Positions 1 through 8,452 of a stretch of 64,000 nucleotides of DNA are shown in pieces (within the stretch, counting starts at the first letter, position 1; the number at the start of each line of letters is the position of its first letter). The stretch lies in NCBI GenBank assembly GCA_040222455.1, contig JAVKDD010000008.1, forward strand, positions 248,001-312,000. Reading direction: 5' to 3'. The translations under genes were made by a program, and so were the position numbers. The notes beneath the pieces are model-generated. The model was not told the origin of the DNA. It did no database searches and saw nothing but the letters and a program-made list of their open reading frames with translations. The stretch is from RHLJ01 sp040222455 (GTDB taxonomy: Bacteria > Bacteroidota > Rhodothermia > Balneolales > Balneolaceae).

Positions 1-2894
1 AAAAATGGGACTCAGTAGCTTATTTAGCTCCAAATTATCTTATTGTAAAAGCTTCGGGAAACCAGCGAGGAGAAGGGCCCTCATCTCAACCCATTAAACA
101 CTGGACCTATGATTCCGATTTCAATTGTATTCAGGATTCTACAACCGTTCGTGAATTGGATGGAGGAAGCAATGGTTTCGAATCTACAAATGGAGCCTCA
201 TTGGCTAAAAATGTATTAATAGTTGGGGCTGTAGAGAGCAGTTCCGATAATTTTGATGCTTTGAATTCTATTTCTCCAACTTCTAGTTCTGGGTTTGGTC
301 CCACTGATGATGGTCGTATTAAACCCGATATTGTTGCTCCAACAGGTGTATTTACCTCCACTTCCTCTTCAAATACTTCATATAGCACCGGGAGTGGAAC
401 CTCAGCTTCTTCAGCAATTGTTGCCGGTTCTATCGCATTACTTAGAGAACATTATCAGAATCTACATTCAGACACCCTTTCTTCAGCTTCCATTCGAGCG
501 CTTTTAGCTCAAACTGCAGAAGACATTGGAAATGAGGGGCCAGATTACAAAACAGGATGGGGTCTTCTTAATACTGAACGAGCGGCTCGATTTATTTCTT
601 CTCATAGCTCCAGTACTTCTAACACCGTACTGAAAGATACTGTACTTAATAACGGAAGCACTATTCAATTTGATTTTGAACATACATCAAATCGGCCCTT
701 AATTATCACTATTGCTTGGACAGATCCAGCGGGAACTCCTCCAGTAGATTCAAATGATCCCTCTGACACACTGCTTGTGAACGATCTGGATTTAACCGTT
801 TCAGATCCAAATTCAACAACCCTTTTTCCCTGGAAGCTTAATCCTTCGACCCCCGATATTTCTGCAACAACTGGAGATAATGATGTAGATAATATTGAAC
901 AGGTTTTTATAAAAGATGCTGAATCAGGAACTTATTCTATTACTATATCCCATGAAGGAAACTTACAATCCGGAAGTCAAAGGGTTTCGATTTTAGTAGG
1001 AGAATCGGAGCCAGAAATTGAATTTGTAACCATAGCCAGTGGAAACTGGAAAAATGCCTCAACCTGGTCGGGAGGCACCGCTCCATCTACCAGTTTACAT
1101 CGGGCGACATTGAAACATTCAGTAACGCTAGATACCTCGCTAACCCTTCGAGGAATTACTTTTCAAGGGAGCTCGAGTGAGTTAATTCTGAATGAAGAAT
1201 CATTGAATCTCTATGGAGGTGTTTTTCATGATTCTGGTGGATTAGGATTTTCAGGTGATACATCTTCTGCTCTCAATATTTTCAAATGGGATTCTGGCTC
1301 AGACTCACTCAAGTTTAGAAGTGGTTTTCAAAATTTAGATTCGCTCAAAATCAGTGCTACTGGAGATACAATTAAACTAGGTTCGGAGCTCAGGGTCTAT
1401 TCTAAACTCTCTTTAATTTCAGGAGTTTTTGATGCAAGCACAGCGGGCTTAAAACTCATCTCAAATACTACTAAAACTGCTTGGCTGGAAAAAACGTCGG
1501 GAAAAGTTTCAGGGAATCTAACGTACTCAAGATTGTATAGCGAAGAAAGTTCTGGTTGGAGAATGATTTCATCTCCAGTACAAAACGAACTATTTAGTAC
1601 GTTAAGCGATAGTTTTCATACACAAGGGGGGGCTTGGGCTGATTATTCTGTACCTGAAACTGAATCTAGTCTTTGGTTATTTGATTCTTCTTCCCAAACT
1701 TTTGGTGGCCAGTCTGGGGCTGATTCTTCGTTTACCTCCGGTGAAGGATATTTATTCTACTTATTTGATGAATCTCCAGAAGAAACTCAACTTCCAGGCT
1801 TTTTAGAATTCACAGGCTCAGAACCGGATTCGGTTACTTTAGATTTGCATCGAGGAGCACATGATTCTTTGAGCTACAATCTAGTAGGAAATCCCTTTGC
1901 TGGAACATTAGACTGGCATGAAATTGTAAATGATGGAGTAAATATGGGGACTACATATGCCGTTTGGGATCCATCGGGAATTACAACTGGTGGAAGTAGT
2001 GGATTCAAATATTACAATTCGATTACCGAACTAGGTGGAGCAAGCAGATATATCACTCCAATGCAAGGTTTTTTTGTGCAGGCGATTGATGAACATGCGG
2101 AAGTCGTATTTCGGCAAGATCAGAAATCAAGTTCAACCCCAAACAAATATGGCAAGAGTTCTTCTAAGCCAGTTTCGTTTATAAATATAAAATTGTTCGA
2201 TCAGAATTATGTTCTACTAGACGATCAGGCTCATCTTTCTTTTTCAGAAAATAGTCGAACTGGAGTAGATGATTCAGATGCACTAAGGATTCAATCTTTA
2301 GTAGGAAAAAGTGATCATATTTCTTTCTTAGGAAAGGAAAATGAACAAAGAGTATTTGAGGGAAGGTCTTCGTTGATAGAATTTGATAACATTGAGTTGA
2401 TAGTTGAAACCACAAAAGAAGGAATCTTCACTATAAATTGGGATAACCAGAATCAGCTTCCTAGCCATTGGCAATTAGAACTTCTTGATATCCTTTCAGG
2501 GGAAAAATTGGATATGTATACTAATTCAGAATATACTTTTTTTAGTGAAGAGACTTCTAAAAGTACAAAACCAAGATTTAAGATTTTAATTCAGCGCACA
2601 TTGCTCACTGATTCAGAAACTGAGAATCCAATCCGTTATGAGCTTTCGCAAAACTATCCGAATCCCTTTAATCCAACGACTAATATTTCTTACCGTATTC
2701 CAAAATCGGAAAAAGTAAAAATCGAAGTCTTTAACACGCTTGGCCAAAAAGTAGCGGTATTGGTTGATGAGCAGAAATCAGTTGGAAATCACTCGGTTCT
2801 ATTCCATGCTAATCAGCTTTCGAGTGGGGTATATTTCTACCGAATCGAAGCGGGGGATTTTATCCAAATTCGTTCGATGGTGTTGATTAAGTAG
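1..2894 (+). CDS. S8 subtilase with type IX secretion tail (5' end outside window)
   Basis: The left edge cuts this gene: the frame is open from base 3, so the N-terminus (signal peptide, catalytic Asp and His) is missing. The visible part holds the oxyanion-hole Asn in ASGNQRGEG (Asn codon 60-62) and the nucleophile Ser in GTSASSAIVAGS (Ser codon 402-404), both typical of S8 subtilases. A beta-sandwich domain with a WTDPAG motif, as in KP-43-like subtilisins, follows at about 600-1010. Then comes a long Ser/Gly-rich stretch, and finally a type IX secretion sorting domain (QNYPNPFNPTTNISYRI and SSGVYFYRIEAG, about 2630-2891). I infer an exported protease carried across the outer membrane by the type IX system. 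The TTG at 156 starts an open stretch but lies inside the catalytic domain, so it is not the real start. The gene meets its convergent neighbour with a 1-bp gap. Confidence 0.9.
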   Translation, partial: KWDSVAYLAPNYLIVKASGNQRGEGPSSQPIKHWTYDSDFNCIQDSTTVRELDGGSNGFESTNGASLAKNVLIVGAVESSSDNFDALNSISPTSSSGFGPTDDGRIKPDIVAPTGVFTSTSSSNTSYSTGSGTSASSAIVAGSIALLREHYQNLHSDTLSSASIRALLAQTAEDIGNEGPDYKTGWGLLNTERAARFISSHSSSTSNTVLKDTVLNNGSTIQFDFEHTSNRPLIITIAWTDPAGTPPVDSNDPSDTLLVNDLDLTVSDPNSTTLFPWKLNPSTPDISATTGDNDVDNIEQVFIKDAESGTYSITISHEGNLQSGSQRVSILVGESEPEIEFVTIASGNWKNASTWSGGTAPSTSLHRATLKHSVTLDTSLTLRGITFQGSSSELILNEESLNLYGGVFHDSGGLGFSGDTSSALNIFKWDSGSDSLKFRSGFQNLDSLKISATGDTIKLGSELRVYSKLSLISGVFDASTAGLKLISNTTKTAWLEKTSGKVSGNLTYSRLYSEESSGWRMISSPVQNELFSTLSDSFHTQGGAWADYSVPETESSLWLFDSSSQTFGGQSGADSSFTSGEGYLFYLFDESPEETQLPGFLEFTGSEPDSVTLDLHRGAHDSLSYNLVGNPFAGTLDWHEIVNDGVNMGTTYAVWDPSGITTGGSSGFKYYNSITELGGASRYITPMQGFFVQAIDEHAEVVFRQDQKSSSTPNKYGKSSSKPVSFINIKLFDQNYVLLDDQAHLSFSENSRTGVDDSDALRIQSLVGKSDHISFLGKENEQRVFEGRSSLIEFDNIELIVETTKEGIFTINWDNQNQLPSHWQLELLDILSGEKLDMYTNSEYTFFSEETSKSTKPRFKILIQRTLLTDSETENPIRYELSQNYPNPFNPTTNISYRIPKSEKVKIEVFNTLGQKVAVLVDEQKSVGNHSVLFHANQLSSGVYFYRIEAGDFIQIRSMVLIK

Positions 2895-2895
2895 A

Positions 2896-3300
2896 TTAAT
2901 CAGGCAAAGAAAAAGAAATAGGAAGTGCATATTGAGTACAAACAGCAATTCCTTGATTCGAACCAGGTCTAAATTTAGCGAGATTAGTAACTCTCAAAGC
3001 TTCCTCATCGGCTCCTCCTCCTATTCCACTGATGACTCGTGGCTCAATTACAACTCCTTTTTTATCTATAATAAATTGAGTTACTACTCTGCCTTCAATT
3101 CCTGCTCTTATTGCCATTTCAGGGTAAATTATTTGACTTAGAATGCTTGCGATTCCTCCAATTAGGACAGGCGGCTTTTCAACCACTGTAAAAACCTATG
3201 TGCAGAACTCAGAAATATATTGCTCATTTTTAAATCCTAAATCACAAGCCAACAAAAAGAAGCAAGTAGCGATGAAAATATGTGCTGACATAACTTTCAT
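2896..3300 (-). pseudogene. TonB C-terminal-domain lipoprotein, split by an in-frame TAG
   Basis: Read from ATG at 3300, the frame begins MKVMSAHIFIATCFF with an LLAC lipobox. It hits TAG at 3196-3198 and then stays open in the same frame to the stop at 2896. The second part (KPPVLIGG ... GIEGRVVTQFIIDKKG ... LAKFRPGSNQG) is a TonB C-terminal domain. The whole span is 405 bp, against 408 bp for the intact tandem paralogue just upstream (3308-3715), and the two align end to end (IEGRV, GIGGG, DE.AL, KF.PG). The amber codon falls near the Cys-Glu-Glu-Ser stretch of the intact copy. No base is gained or lost, so a point mutation is the simplest reading. A GTG at 3186 could in theory restart translation, but the product would have no export signal. 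It lies 7 bp behind the paralogue and is probably co-transcribed with argS. Confidence 0.8.
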
Positions 3301-3307
3301 TGTAAAC

Positions 3308-3715
3308 CTAGTTTTGCAATCGAAATACGATAGGAAGGGAATATTGAACGATAACTGGCTCGCCCTGATGTATTCCCGGTTGAAATTTAGCATTTCTTAC
3401 TGCTTTTAATGCTGCCTCATCACAACCACCGCCAATACCACGTATTACATTTGCACAGATCACATTTCCTTCTTCTTCTACAAGAAATTGAACGGTAACT
3501 CTACCTTCAATTCCTCTTGAAATTGCTTCTTTAGGATAATGGACTTTACGTTGAAGCTCCCTTAAGCCTCCAATAAGTTGAGGCATTGTTTCTGCAACAA
3601 CTAAAAAGCTTTCCTCACACCTTGGGTCTGGAATCTCTAAGCCCTGTTCATTCTCAAATACTCCACAAGATGAAATAAAACAAAGTATTAATAAAACGAA
3701 GAAAAGTGGTTTCAC
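3308..3715 (-). CDS. Small lipoprotein with a TonB C-terminal domain
   Basis: This 135-residue protein starts at GTG 3715, 2 bases after the argS stop, with a good ribosome site (GAGG, 8 bases upstream) inside the end of argS. It has a lipoprotein signal with lipobox ISSC at about residue 17. A TonB C-terminal domain fills the rest: QLIGG, VHYPKEAISRGIEGRV, GIGGGCDEAALKAV, NAKFQPGIHQGEPV. Classical TonB has a membrane helix that meets ExbB/ExbD and a long Pro-rich linker; both are absent here. It therefore cannot be an ordinary energy transducer. It may bind outer-membrane or peptidoglycan partners as an anchored lipoprotein, but that is inference. The gene lies directly behind argS and in front of a broken copy of itself, so a local duplication is clear. 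Confidence 0.8.
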   Translation of the reverse strand: MKPLFFVLLILCFISSCGVFENEQGLEIPDPRCEESFLVVAETMPQLIGGLRELQRKVHYPKEAISRGIEGRVTVQFLVEEEGNVICANVIRGIGGGCDEAALKAVRNAKFQPGIHQGEPVIVQYSLPIVFRLQN

Positions 3716-3717
3716 TT

Positions 3718-5346
3718 TTACATCCTCTCAGGCGCAGTTATTCCTAAAATTGTTAGTCCATTATTGAGAACCTGAGCCGTTGTTTTAGCAAGAGCAATTC
3801 GAGCTTGTGCCAAATCCTCTTCCATGCCCATAATTCTGCAATCGTGATAGAAGCTTGTAAACGCTGAAGCCACGTCATTTAAATAATTAATCAATCGGTG
3901 AGGTTCACGAGCGTCGGCAGCACTTTGGATTGCAACCGGGAGTTTAAATAACGTTTTGATAAGTGTCGTTTCCGCTTCTTCTTGTAATAGATTCAGTTTA
4001 GCTTTTCCAGAAAATGAATACTCTTCTTCCGCTTTTCTTAGAATACTATGAATACGTGCATGTGCATATTGAAGATAAAAAACAGGGTTTTTCTCCCCAG
4101 CTTCTTTCGCTTGTGCTATATCGAATTCTAAATGCGTGTTTGGAGAGCGCATCAAAAAGAAAAAGCGGGTTACGTCGGAACCAACTTCGTCCATCAATTC
4201 ATCTAGAGTAACAAAATTGGCTTTTCGAGTACTCATTTTAAAGGGCTGTCCATCTTTCACAATCGTTACAAACTGATAAACGATTACATCTATTTTTTCA
4301 GGGTCATAGCCAAGTGCAGATATTCCAGATAACACATCAGGATAAGTTGCAATATGATCTGCCCCAAAAATATCGATGCATAAATCGTAGCCACGATCTA
4401 ATTTATTAGCGTGGTAGGCAATATCTGGTAATCGATATGTTGGTTCGCCTGTACTTTTGATTAGTACAGTGTCTTTTTCTTTCCCAAACTCTGTGGTTTT
4501 AAACCAAGTTGCTCCATCAGCCTCATACACCAAACCCTTTTCTCTTAGTCTAGAAACCACAGAATCGATATCTCCATTTTCATACAAACTATGCTCATTA
4601 AAATGATTATCCATATGGATATTCATTCGAGTTAGTGTTCGGTCTATATCTGCAAAAATTTCTTCTTCAGCTTTTTCTTTAAACGGAGTCCAGTCATCAG
4701 ATTCAACTAATTGTTCTCCTTTATCTTTGATGAGCTCTGTAGCAATATCTTTGATGTATTCGCCTTCATAACCTCCTTCAGGAAAAACTGTTTCTATTCC
4801 CAATTGCTCTAAATAGCGTGCTTGTACACTCTGCCCCAAAACTCTCATCTGGCGACCTGCATCATTGAAATAATACTCTCTATCAACTTTTGCACCTGTC
4901 CATTCCATGAGGCGTGCTACGGTATCGCCAAGAACTGCATTTCGACCATGACCCACTGTTAGAGGTCCGGTTGGATTTGCACTCACAAATTCAATTTGGA
5001 TATTCTTCCCTTTGCTGGAAGTTGTTTTCCCAAATTCTGTTCCCGCTTCAATTATGGAAGCCAATTCATCAAATAAATAATCTTCGGCAAACCGAAAGTT
5101 TATAAATCCAGGACCGGCAATTTCGATAGAAGAGATTTTCCGGTCGTTATAGATTATTCCATCCACGATTTGTTGTGCTATTGCTCTTGGATTGTAGCGT
5201 AATGGTTTTGCGAGCATCATCGCAATATTTGTAGAGGCATCTCCATGAGTAGCATCTTTTGGAGCCTCCAATTTAATTTCCGGCTGTTCTTTTAATTCAA
5301 ACTGTGCCAGTGAGGCTTTTATAATCTCTTCGAGGTATTCGTTCAT
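3718..5346 (-). CDS. argS: Arginyl-tRNA synthetase
   Basis: ArgS charges tRNA-Arg with arginine in the cytoplasm. The 542-residue product is of normal length for the short bacterial form. An N-terminal add-on domain occupies about residues 1-85. The class I signature appears as ANPTGPLTVGHGRN (GHGRN at 132-136, the HIGH-like motif) and as KMSTR at 370-374 (the KMSKS-like loop). The C-terminal DALR anticodon-binding helices start near YAHARIHSILRK (about 427). The start is ATG at 5346. A TATCTTTG box at 5375-5382 on the same strand is a candidate promoter element. The two TonB-domain lipoprotein genes follow at 2-bp and 7-bp gaps and are probably in the same transcript. Confidence 0.97.
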   Translation of the reverse strand: MNEYLEEIIKASLAQFELKEQPEIKLEAPKDATHGDASTNIAMMLAKPLRYNPRAIAQQIVDGIIYNDRKISSIEIAGPGFINFRFAEDYLFDELASIIEAGTEFGKTTSSKGKNIQIEFVSANPTGPLTVGHGRNAVLGDTVARLMEWTGAKVDREYYFNDAGRQMRVLGQSVQARYLEQLGIETVFPEGGYEGEYIKDIATELIKDKGEQLVESDDWTPFKEKAEEEIFADIDRTLTRMNIHMDNHFNEHSLYENGDIDSVVSRLREKGLVYEADGATWFKTTEFGKEKDTVLIKSTGEPTYRLPDIAYHANKLDRGYDLCIDIFGADHIATYPDVLSGISALGYDPEKIDVIVYQFVTIVKDGQPFKMSTRKANFVTLDELMDEVGSDVTRFFFLMRSPNTHLEFDIAQAKEAGEKNPVFYLQYAHARIHSILRKAEEEYSFSGKAKLNLLQEEAETTLIKTLFKLPVAIQSAADAREPHRLINYLNDVASAFTSFYHDCRIMGMEEDLAQARIALAKTTAQVLNNGLTILGITAPERM

Positions 5347-5374
5347 TTCTTATTTTGTAACTATTTCTAACATT

Positions 5375-5382
5375 CAAAGATA
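5375..5382 (-). promoter_or_regulatory. Candidate -7 box (TATCTTTG) upstream of argS
   Basis: On the minus strand this reads TATCTTTG, matching the TAnnTTTG -7 box known for the primary sigma factor of Bacteroidota. It lies about 28 bases before the argS ATG. No TTTG -33 element is seen at the expected 19-21 base spacing; the nearest is an ATTG about 25 bases further up. This is therefore a weak assignment based on one half of the promoter. Confidence 0.3.
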
Positions 5383-5422
5383 ATAGAATTAAAAATTAAG
5401 AATGCTTCAATTAAGAATGTTT

Positions 5423-5778
5423 TTATTCTTGTTTTGAAGTAGTTACTAGAATAGCGCCAAGTATTTTTAGAAGCTCTTCGCAATCCCTTAAAAGGGATGT
5501 TGCTAATTTAGCATCAATGAAGTTTGAATCTCTTAGAAGCTTAATCCAAAACTTAGTTTCTCTTGCTTCTTTGTAGGCTATTGAAAGTTTATATCTAAAA
5601 TCCTTTTTAGAAAAAGCGCCGACACCCTCCTCTACATTAGCGCCAATGGAAGTGCCGCTTCTTACAATTTGTTTTATAAAGTAAACTCTCGCTGTTCTTC
5701 ACTAAGAAACTTGTATAACTTTACGATTCTTAGAGCAAAATCATAGCTTTTATCTTTGATAATATTCTGAGTTCTCAT
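5423..5778 (-). pseudogene. Four-helix-bundle protein (23S-IVP/S23-like), frameshifted
   Basis: From ATG 5778 the frame reads MRTQNIIKDKSYDFALRIV and LYKFLSEEQREFTL, then stops at 5674-5676. The rest of the family sequence continues in another frame: KQIVRSGTSIGANVEEGVG, then KDFRYKLSIAYKEARET and LLRDCEELLKILGAIL, to TAA at 5423-5425. This is the small four-helix-bundle family first noticed inside intervening sequences of 23S rRNA genes and common as single genes in Bacteroidota; RSGTSIGAN.EE is its signature. Total length is 356 bp, one base short of 119 codons, so a single-base loss at about 5670-5676 explains the break. It sits behind radC. A sequencing error is the main alternative to a real pseudogene. 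Confidence 0.82.
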
Positions 5779-5797
5779 TGAATCATTCTTATTTTTT

Positions 5798-5811
5798 AAT
5801 TGATCAATTAT
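5798..5811. repeat. 14-bp perfect palindrome at the radC stop codon
   Basis: TAATTGATCAATTA is a perfect palindrome that covers the radC stop codon (TGA, 5804-5806 on the minus strand). It lies about 20 bases before the start of the broken four-helix-bundle gene. It could be a protein-binding site or chance in A+T-rich DNA; there is no loop for a stable RNA hairpin. Confidence 0.35.
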
Positions 5812-6538
5812 AGAGCCGCTCTGCGCGTAGAGAAACAAACTCATATCCAGCAATAATAATATGATCATCAACTGGAATACCTAATAACTTACCCGATTCT
5901 GCGATACGCTTTGTAAGGTTGATATCTGCCGTAGATGCTTTGTTATTTCCAGAGGGGTGGTTATGAAGTAAAATAATTGAATTTGCCTGATTTAAGATAG
6001 CTTGCCGAATTACTTCCGCTGGCTCAACGATGGTAGCATTGCTTCCACCTGAACTAATTTGCTGGAAGCCAGTCATCACTTTTTTATTATTTAGAAATGC
6101 TACAATGAACACTTCTTTGGTGAGATGCCGAAGTTTTGGTCCGAAAAAAGCCGCGGCATCTTCGGGGCTAGTAATCTGAATTTCTTCTCCTAGTCCTGCA
6201 ACTTGAATTCTTCTAGCTAGTTCAAATGCAGCTTCAAGGGTAATCGCTTTTACTTTGGCTATACCTGGAATAACACCCAATTCAAGCCACTCTTTTTTAA
6301 TTAGAGAATGCAGGCCACCAAAATGATCGAGCAAAGCTCGTGACGTTTCAATAACATTCATTTTTTTAGTTCCTGTTCGCAGAAGAATGGCTAGCAATTC
6401 GGAATCTGAAAGCGACCCTGCCCCATATTTCATCAACTTTTCTCGGGGTTGCTCATCCGGGCGCATATCTTTTACGGAACGGTTAACAAAATCATTAGCC
6501 GTGAATGATTCTTCAAGAGAGTATATTTTTATATCCAT
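5804..6538 (-). CDS. radC: RadC family protein with JAB/MPN metal-binding domain
   Basis: The 244-residue product has the usual RadC layout. A helix-hairpin-helix-like N-terminal half (DEQPREKLMKYG, LSDSELLAILLRTGTK) is followed by a JAB/MPN domain with the metal motif HNHPSG at 192-197, Ser at 202 and Asp at 205. The role of the family is not settled: a DNA-repair role was once claimed for E. coli RadC, and later work did not support a simple repair function. The protein carries about 25 residues before the conserved region, slightly longer than many family members. ATG at 6538 is the only good start. The gene is likely to have driven the pseudogene just downstream. Confidence 0.92.
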   Translation of the reverse strand: MDIKIYSLEESFTANDFVNRSVKDMRPDEQPREKLMKYGAGSLSDSELLAILLRTGTKKMNVIETSRALLDHFGGLHSLIKKEWLELGVIPGIAKVKAITLEAAFELARRIQVAGLGEEIQITSPEDAAAFFGPKLRHLTKEVFIVAFLNNKKVMTGFQQISSGGSNATIVEPAEVIRQAILNQANSIILLHNHPSGNNKASTADINLTKRIAESGKLLGIPVDDHIIIAGYEFVSLRAERLYN

Positions 6539-6638
6539 TAGTCTTTACGTATGTTTTTAACAGGTAAGACCAGATAATTTAGAATTCCTTACAATTTTTT
6601 TGAAGTCTGTGTTTAAGTAAGAATAGAAAACAGAATTT

Positions 6639-7826
6639 TTATTCCCCACCACCCATTAATGGCTCGTTAAATGCCCGGATGCTTGAATTTGGTAATCCAT
6701 TTGGGAAATTAGCCTTCACTAATTTGATCGTATCAATTACAATTTGAAGATGTAGTTCTTTCGAGTTTTGGTAGAACTTCTGAGCTGCATCGGTAAGTTT
6801 TGGTTTTCCGTGTAGAGGTTTATCACTCACAGAAAGAAGGGTAGCATGAGGAACGCGATATCGAAATCCATTTGTTGCAACCGTAGCAGATTCCATATCT
6901 ACAGCTAAACTTCTACTTTGATGAATCTGTTGCACAGTATGTTTAGCAGAAAACTCCCAATTTCGATTTCCTGTCGTAAAAACGGTTCCAATTCTGTGAT
7001 TTAATCCATGAGAATCAAGTGCTTCTTTTAGGTATAAGTTTAACATATAGTTAGGAATTACCGGATTCCCTATCGGGAATAATTCATCTAACAATTTATC
7101 ATCTCTGAAGTAGCTGTTGGCGAGCACAAAATCACCTATTTCTTGATGATTTCGAAGCCCCCCACAATGGCCAACCATAATCATTGCATCAGGTCGAAGT
7201 ACACAAACATGATCAGTTATCGTTTTAGCATTCGAAGGACCTACACCAATATTAATGAGTGTAATACCGCTATTATTATCCAATTTATGATGATAAGCCG
7301 GCATTTGTACTCCATCGCGAACTGGTTTCATACAATCCGGATATTTCTCTAGAAAAACTTCCACATGCATGGCATAATTTGTAAACAGAATATACCGTTG
7401 AAAATCAGCCGGGTCTGTTCCTGTATAATGAGAAAGTCTATTTAAGGAAATATCTGTTCGTTCTGGCGAAAAAAGAAACATTTTTTTCTTGGTGAAATCC
7501 CATTCCTCTTCGTCGGTATGATCCATCAATTTGGGGTCATTCAAAGGTATTACTGGTCGGGATGGTTTAATTTCGAGATCTGCCTTTTTAGCAATCAGCC
7601 TTTTTATTTCACGCTTTAAATACCAACGAAATGCTTTAGGTTGAGCCAGTTCTCCTTTAATATTAGGATTATGCTCAGAGTATTCGCGATGAACAATCAT
7701 TTTTGGATACATACCACGCTCATAAATTTCTTCCATCACATCGCACGCATTTTCCGTAGCTTTGGCGAGTTCTTCAGCAGAAGTAAATTCAGAATGGCGT
7801 AAAAAAAGAGAATCAGACATGGGCAT
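6639..7826 (-). CDS. amn: AMP nucleosidase
   Basis: AMP nucleosidase splits AMP into adenine and ribose 5-phosphate and helps set the adenylate pool. The product (395 residues from ATG 7826, or 393 from ATG 7820) has the N-terminal AMN domain and a nucleoside-phosphorylase-like catalytic domain. Visible signatures are INIGVGPSNAKTITDH, MIMVGHCGGLR, LAVDMESATVATNG, LSVSDKPLHGKPK and the C-terminal FNEP. The open frame runs on to a TTG at 7901, but that would cover the first codons of the opposite NUDIX gene and adds no conserved sequence, so I reject it. Both ATGs overlap or abut the ATG of the divergent gene at 7819, leaving no space for a separate promoter. Confidence 0.93.
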   Translation of the reverse strand: MPMSDSLFLRHSEFTSAEELAKATENACDVMEEIYERGMYPKMIVHREYSEHNPNIKGELAQPKAFRWYLKREIKRLIAKKADLEIKPSRPVIPLNDPKLMDHTDEEEWDFTKKKMFLFSPERTDISLNRLSHYTGTDPADFQRYILFTNYAMHVEVFLEKYPDCMKPVRDGVQMPAYHHKLDNNSGITLINIGVGPSNAKTITDHVCVLRPDAMIMVGHCGGLRNHQEIGDFVLANSYFRDDKLLDELFPIGNPVIPNYMLNLYLKEALDSHGLNHRIGTVFTTGNRNWEFSAKHTVQQIHQSRSLAVDMESATVATNGFRYRVPHATLLSVSDKPLHGKPKLTDAAQKFYQNSKELHLQIVIDTIKLVKANFPNGLPNSSIRAFNEPLMGGGE

Positions 7827-8385
7827 AAAATCGTTTAAATATACAATAGAACATTGGATAACTACAAAAGAACGTGTGGAATATACGACGAATATCTTCA
7901 AGGTTTTAAAACGAGATATGAAGATTGATTCTGAGAATCATACGGCTACTTTTTCCATTCTAGATGCTCCTGATTGGATCAATGTGATTGCCTTAACCTC
8001 TAATAATGAAATTATTCTGGTTGAACAATATCGCTATGGAATTGAAAAACCAACGTTAGAACTACCCGGCGGTGTTTGTGATCTGGGCGAAAGTCCCTTT
8101 GAATCTTCAAAAAGAGAGTTGCTTGAAGAAACCGGGTATTCAAGTGAAAACTGGTTAAGCTTAGGGAATGTGAGCTCAAACCCAGCTATGCAAACCAATT
8201 ACACGCATACTTATTTAGCAAAAGACTGCTTGAAAACCTCCGAACAACAACTTGATGGAAATGAACGCATCCATGTTCATGTACTTCCTTTAGTTGAGTT
8301 TTTAGATATGGTCGGTAAAGGGGAAATCAAACATTCATTAGTTGTAGCGGCCGTGGCTAAATATTTATTAAGTGTGCACAGCTAA
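7819..8385 (+). CDS. NUDIX hydrolase, ADP-ribose pyrophosphatase type
   Basis: The 188-residue product has a perfect NUDIX box, GVCDLGESPFESSKRELLEE followed by TGY (Gx5Ex7REUxEExGU). The N-terminal layout, with a Trp, then DWINVIALT and VEQYRYGIEKPTLELPGG, matches ADP-ribose/nucleoside-diphosphate-sugar pyrophosphatases. These hydrolyse ADP-ribose to AMP and ribose 5-phosphate. The neighbouring amn gene splits AMP further, so the two may serve the same salvage route; that link is inference. The open frame reaches back to 7762, but residues before Met 7819 lie inside amn and look random. The next Met (at 7915) is too late for the family fold, so 7819 is preferred. Confidence 0.87.
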   Translation: MGIKSFKYTIEHWITTKERVEYTTNIFKVLKRDMKIDSENHTATFSILDAPDWINVIALTSNNEIILVEQYRYGIEKPTLELPGGVCDLGESPFESSKRELLEETGYSSENWLSLGNVSSNPAMQTNYTHTYLAKDCLKTSEQQLDGNERIHVHVLPLVEFLDMVGKGEIKHSLVVAAVAKYLLSVHS

Positions 8386-8452
8386 AAAGTTTTAGGCTTC
8401 TTATTTTGCAGAACTATTTTAATACTTTTATTCTCACTCTTACATTCAAATA

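Noticed and set aside
3196..3198. TAG as a programmed read-through or pyrrolysine codon
   Set aside because: No read-through context or pyl gene is visible, and the neighbouring intact copy makes a plain nonsense mutation more likely.
7827..7901. Longer amn start at TTG 7901
   Set aside because: It would add 25 residues that mirror the NUDIX coding region and are not seen in AMP nucleosidases.
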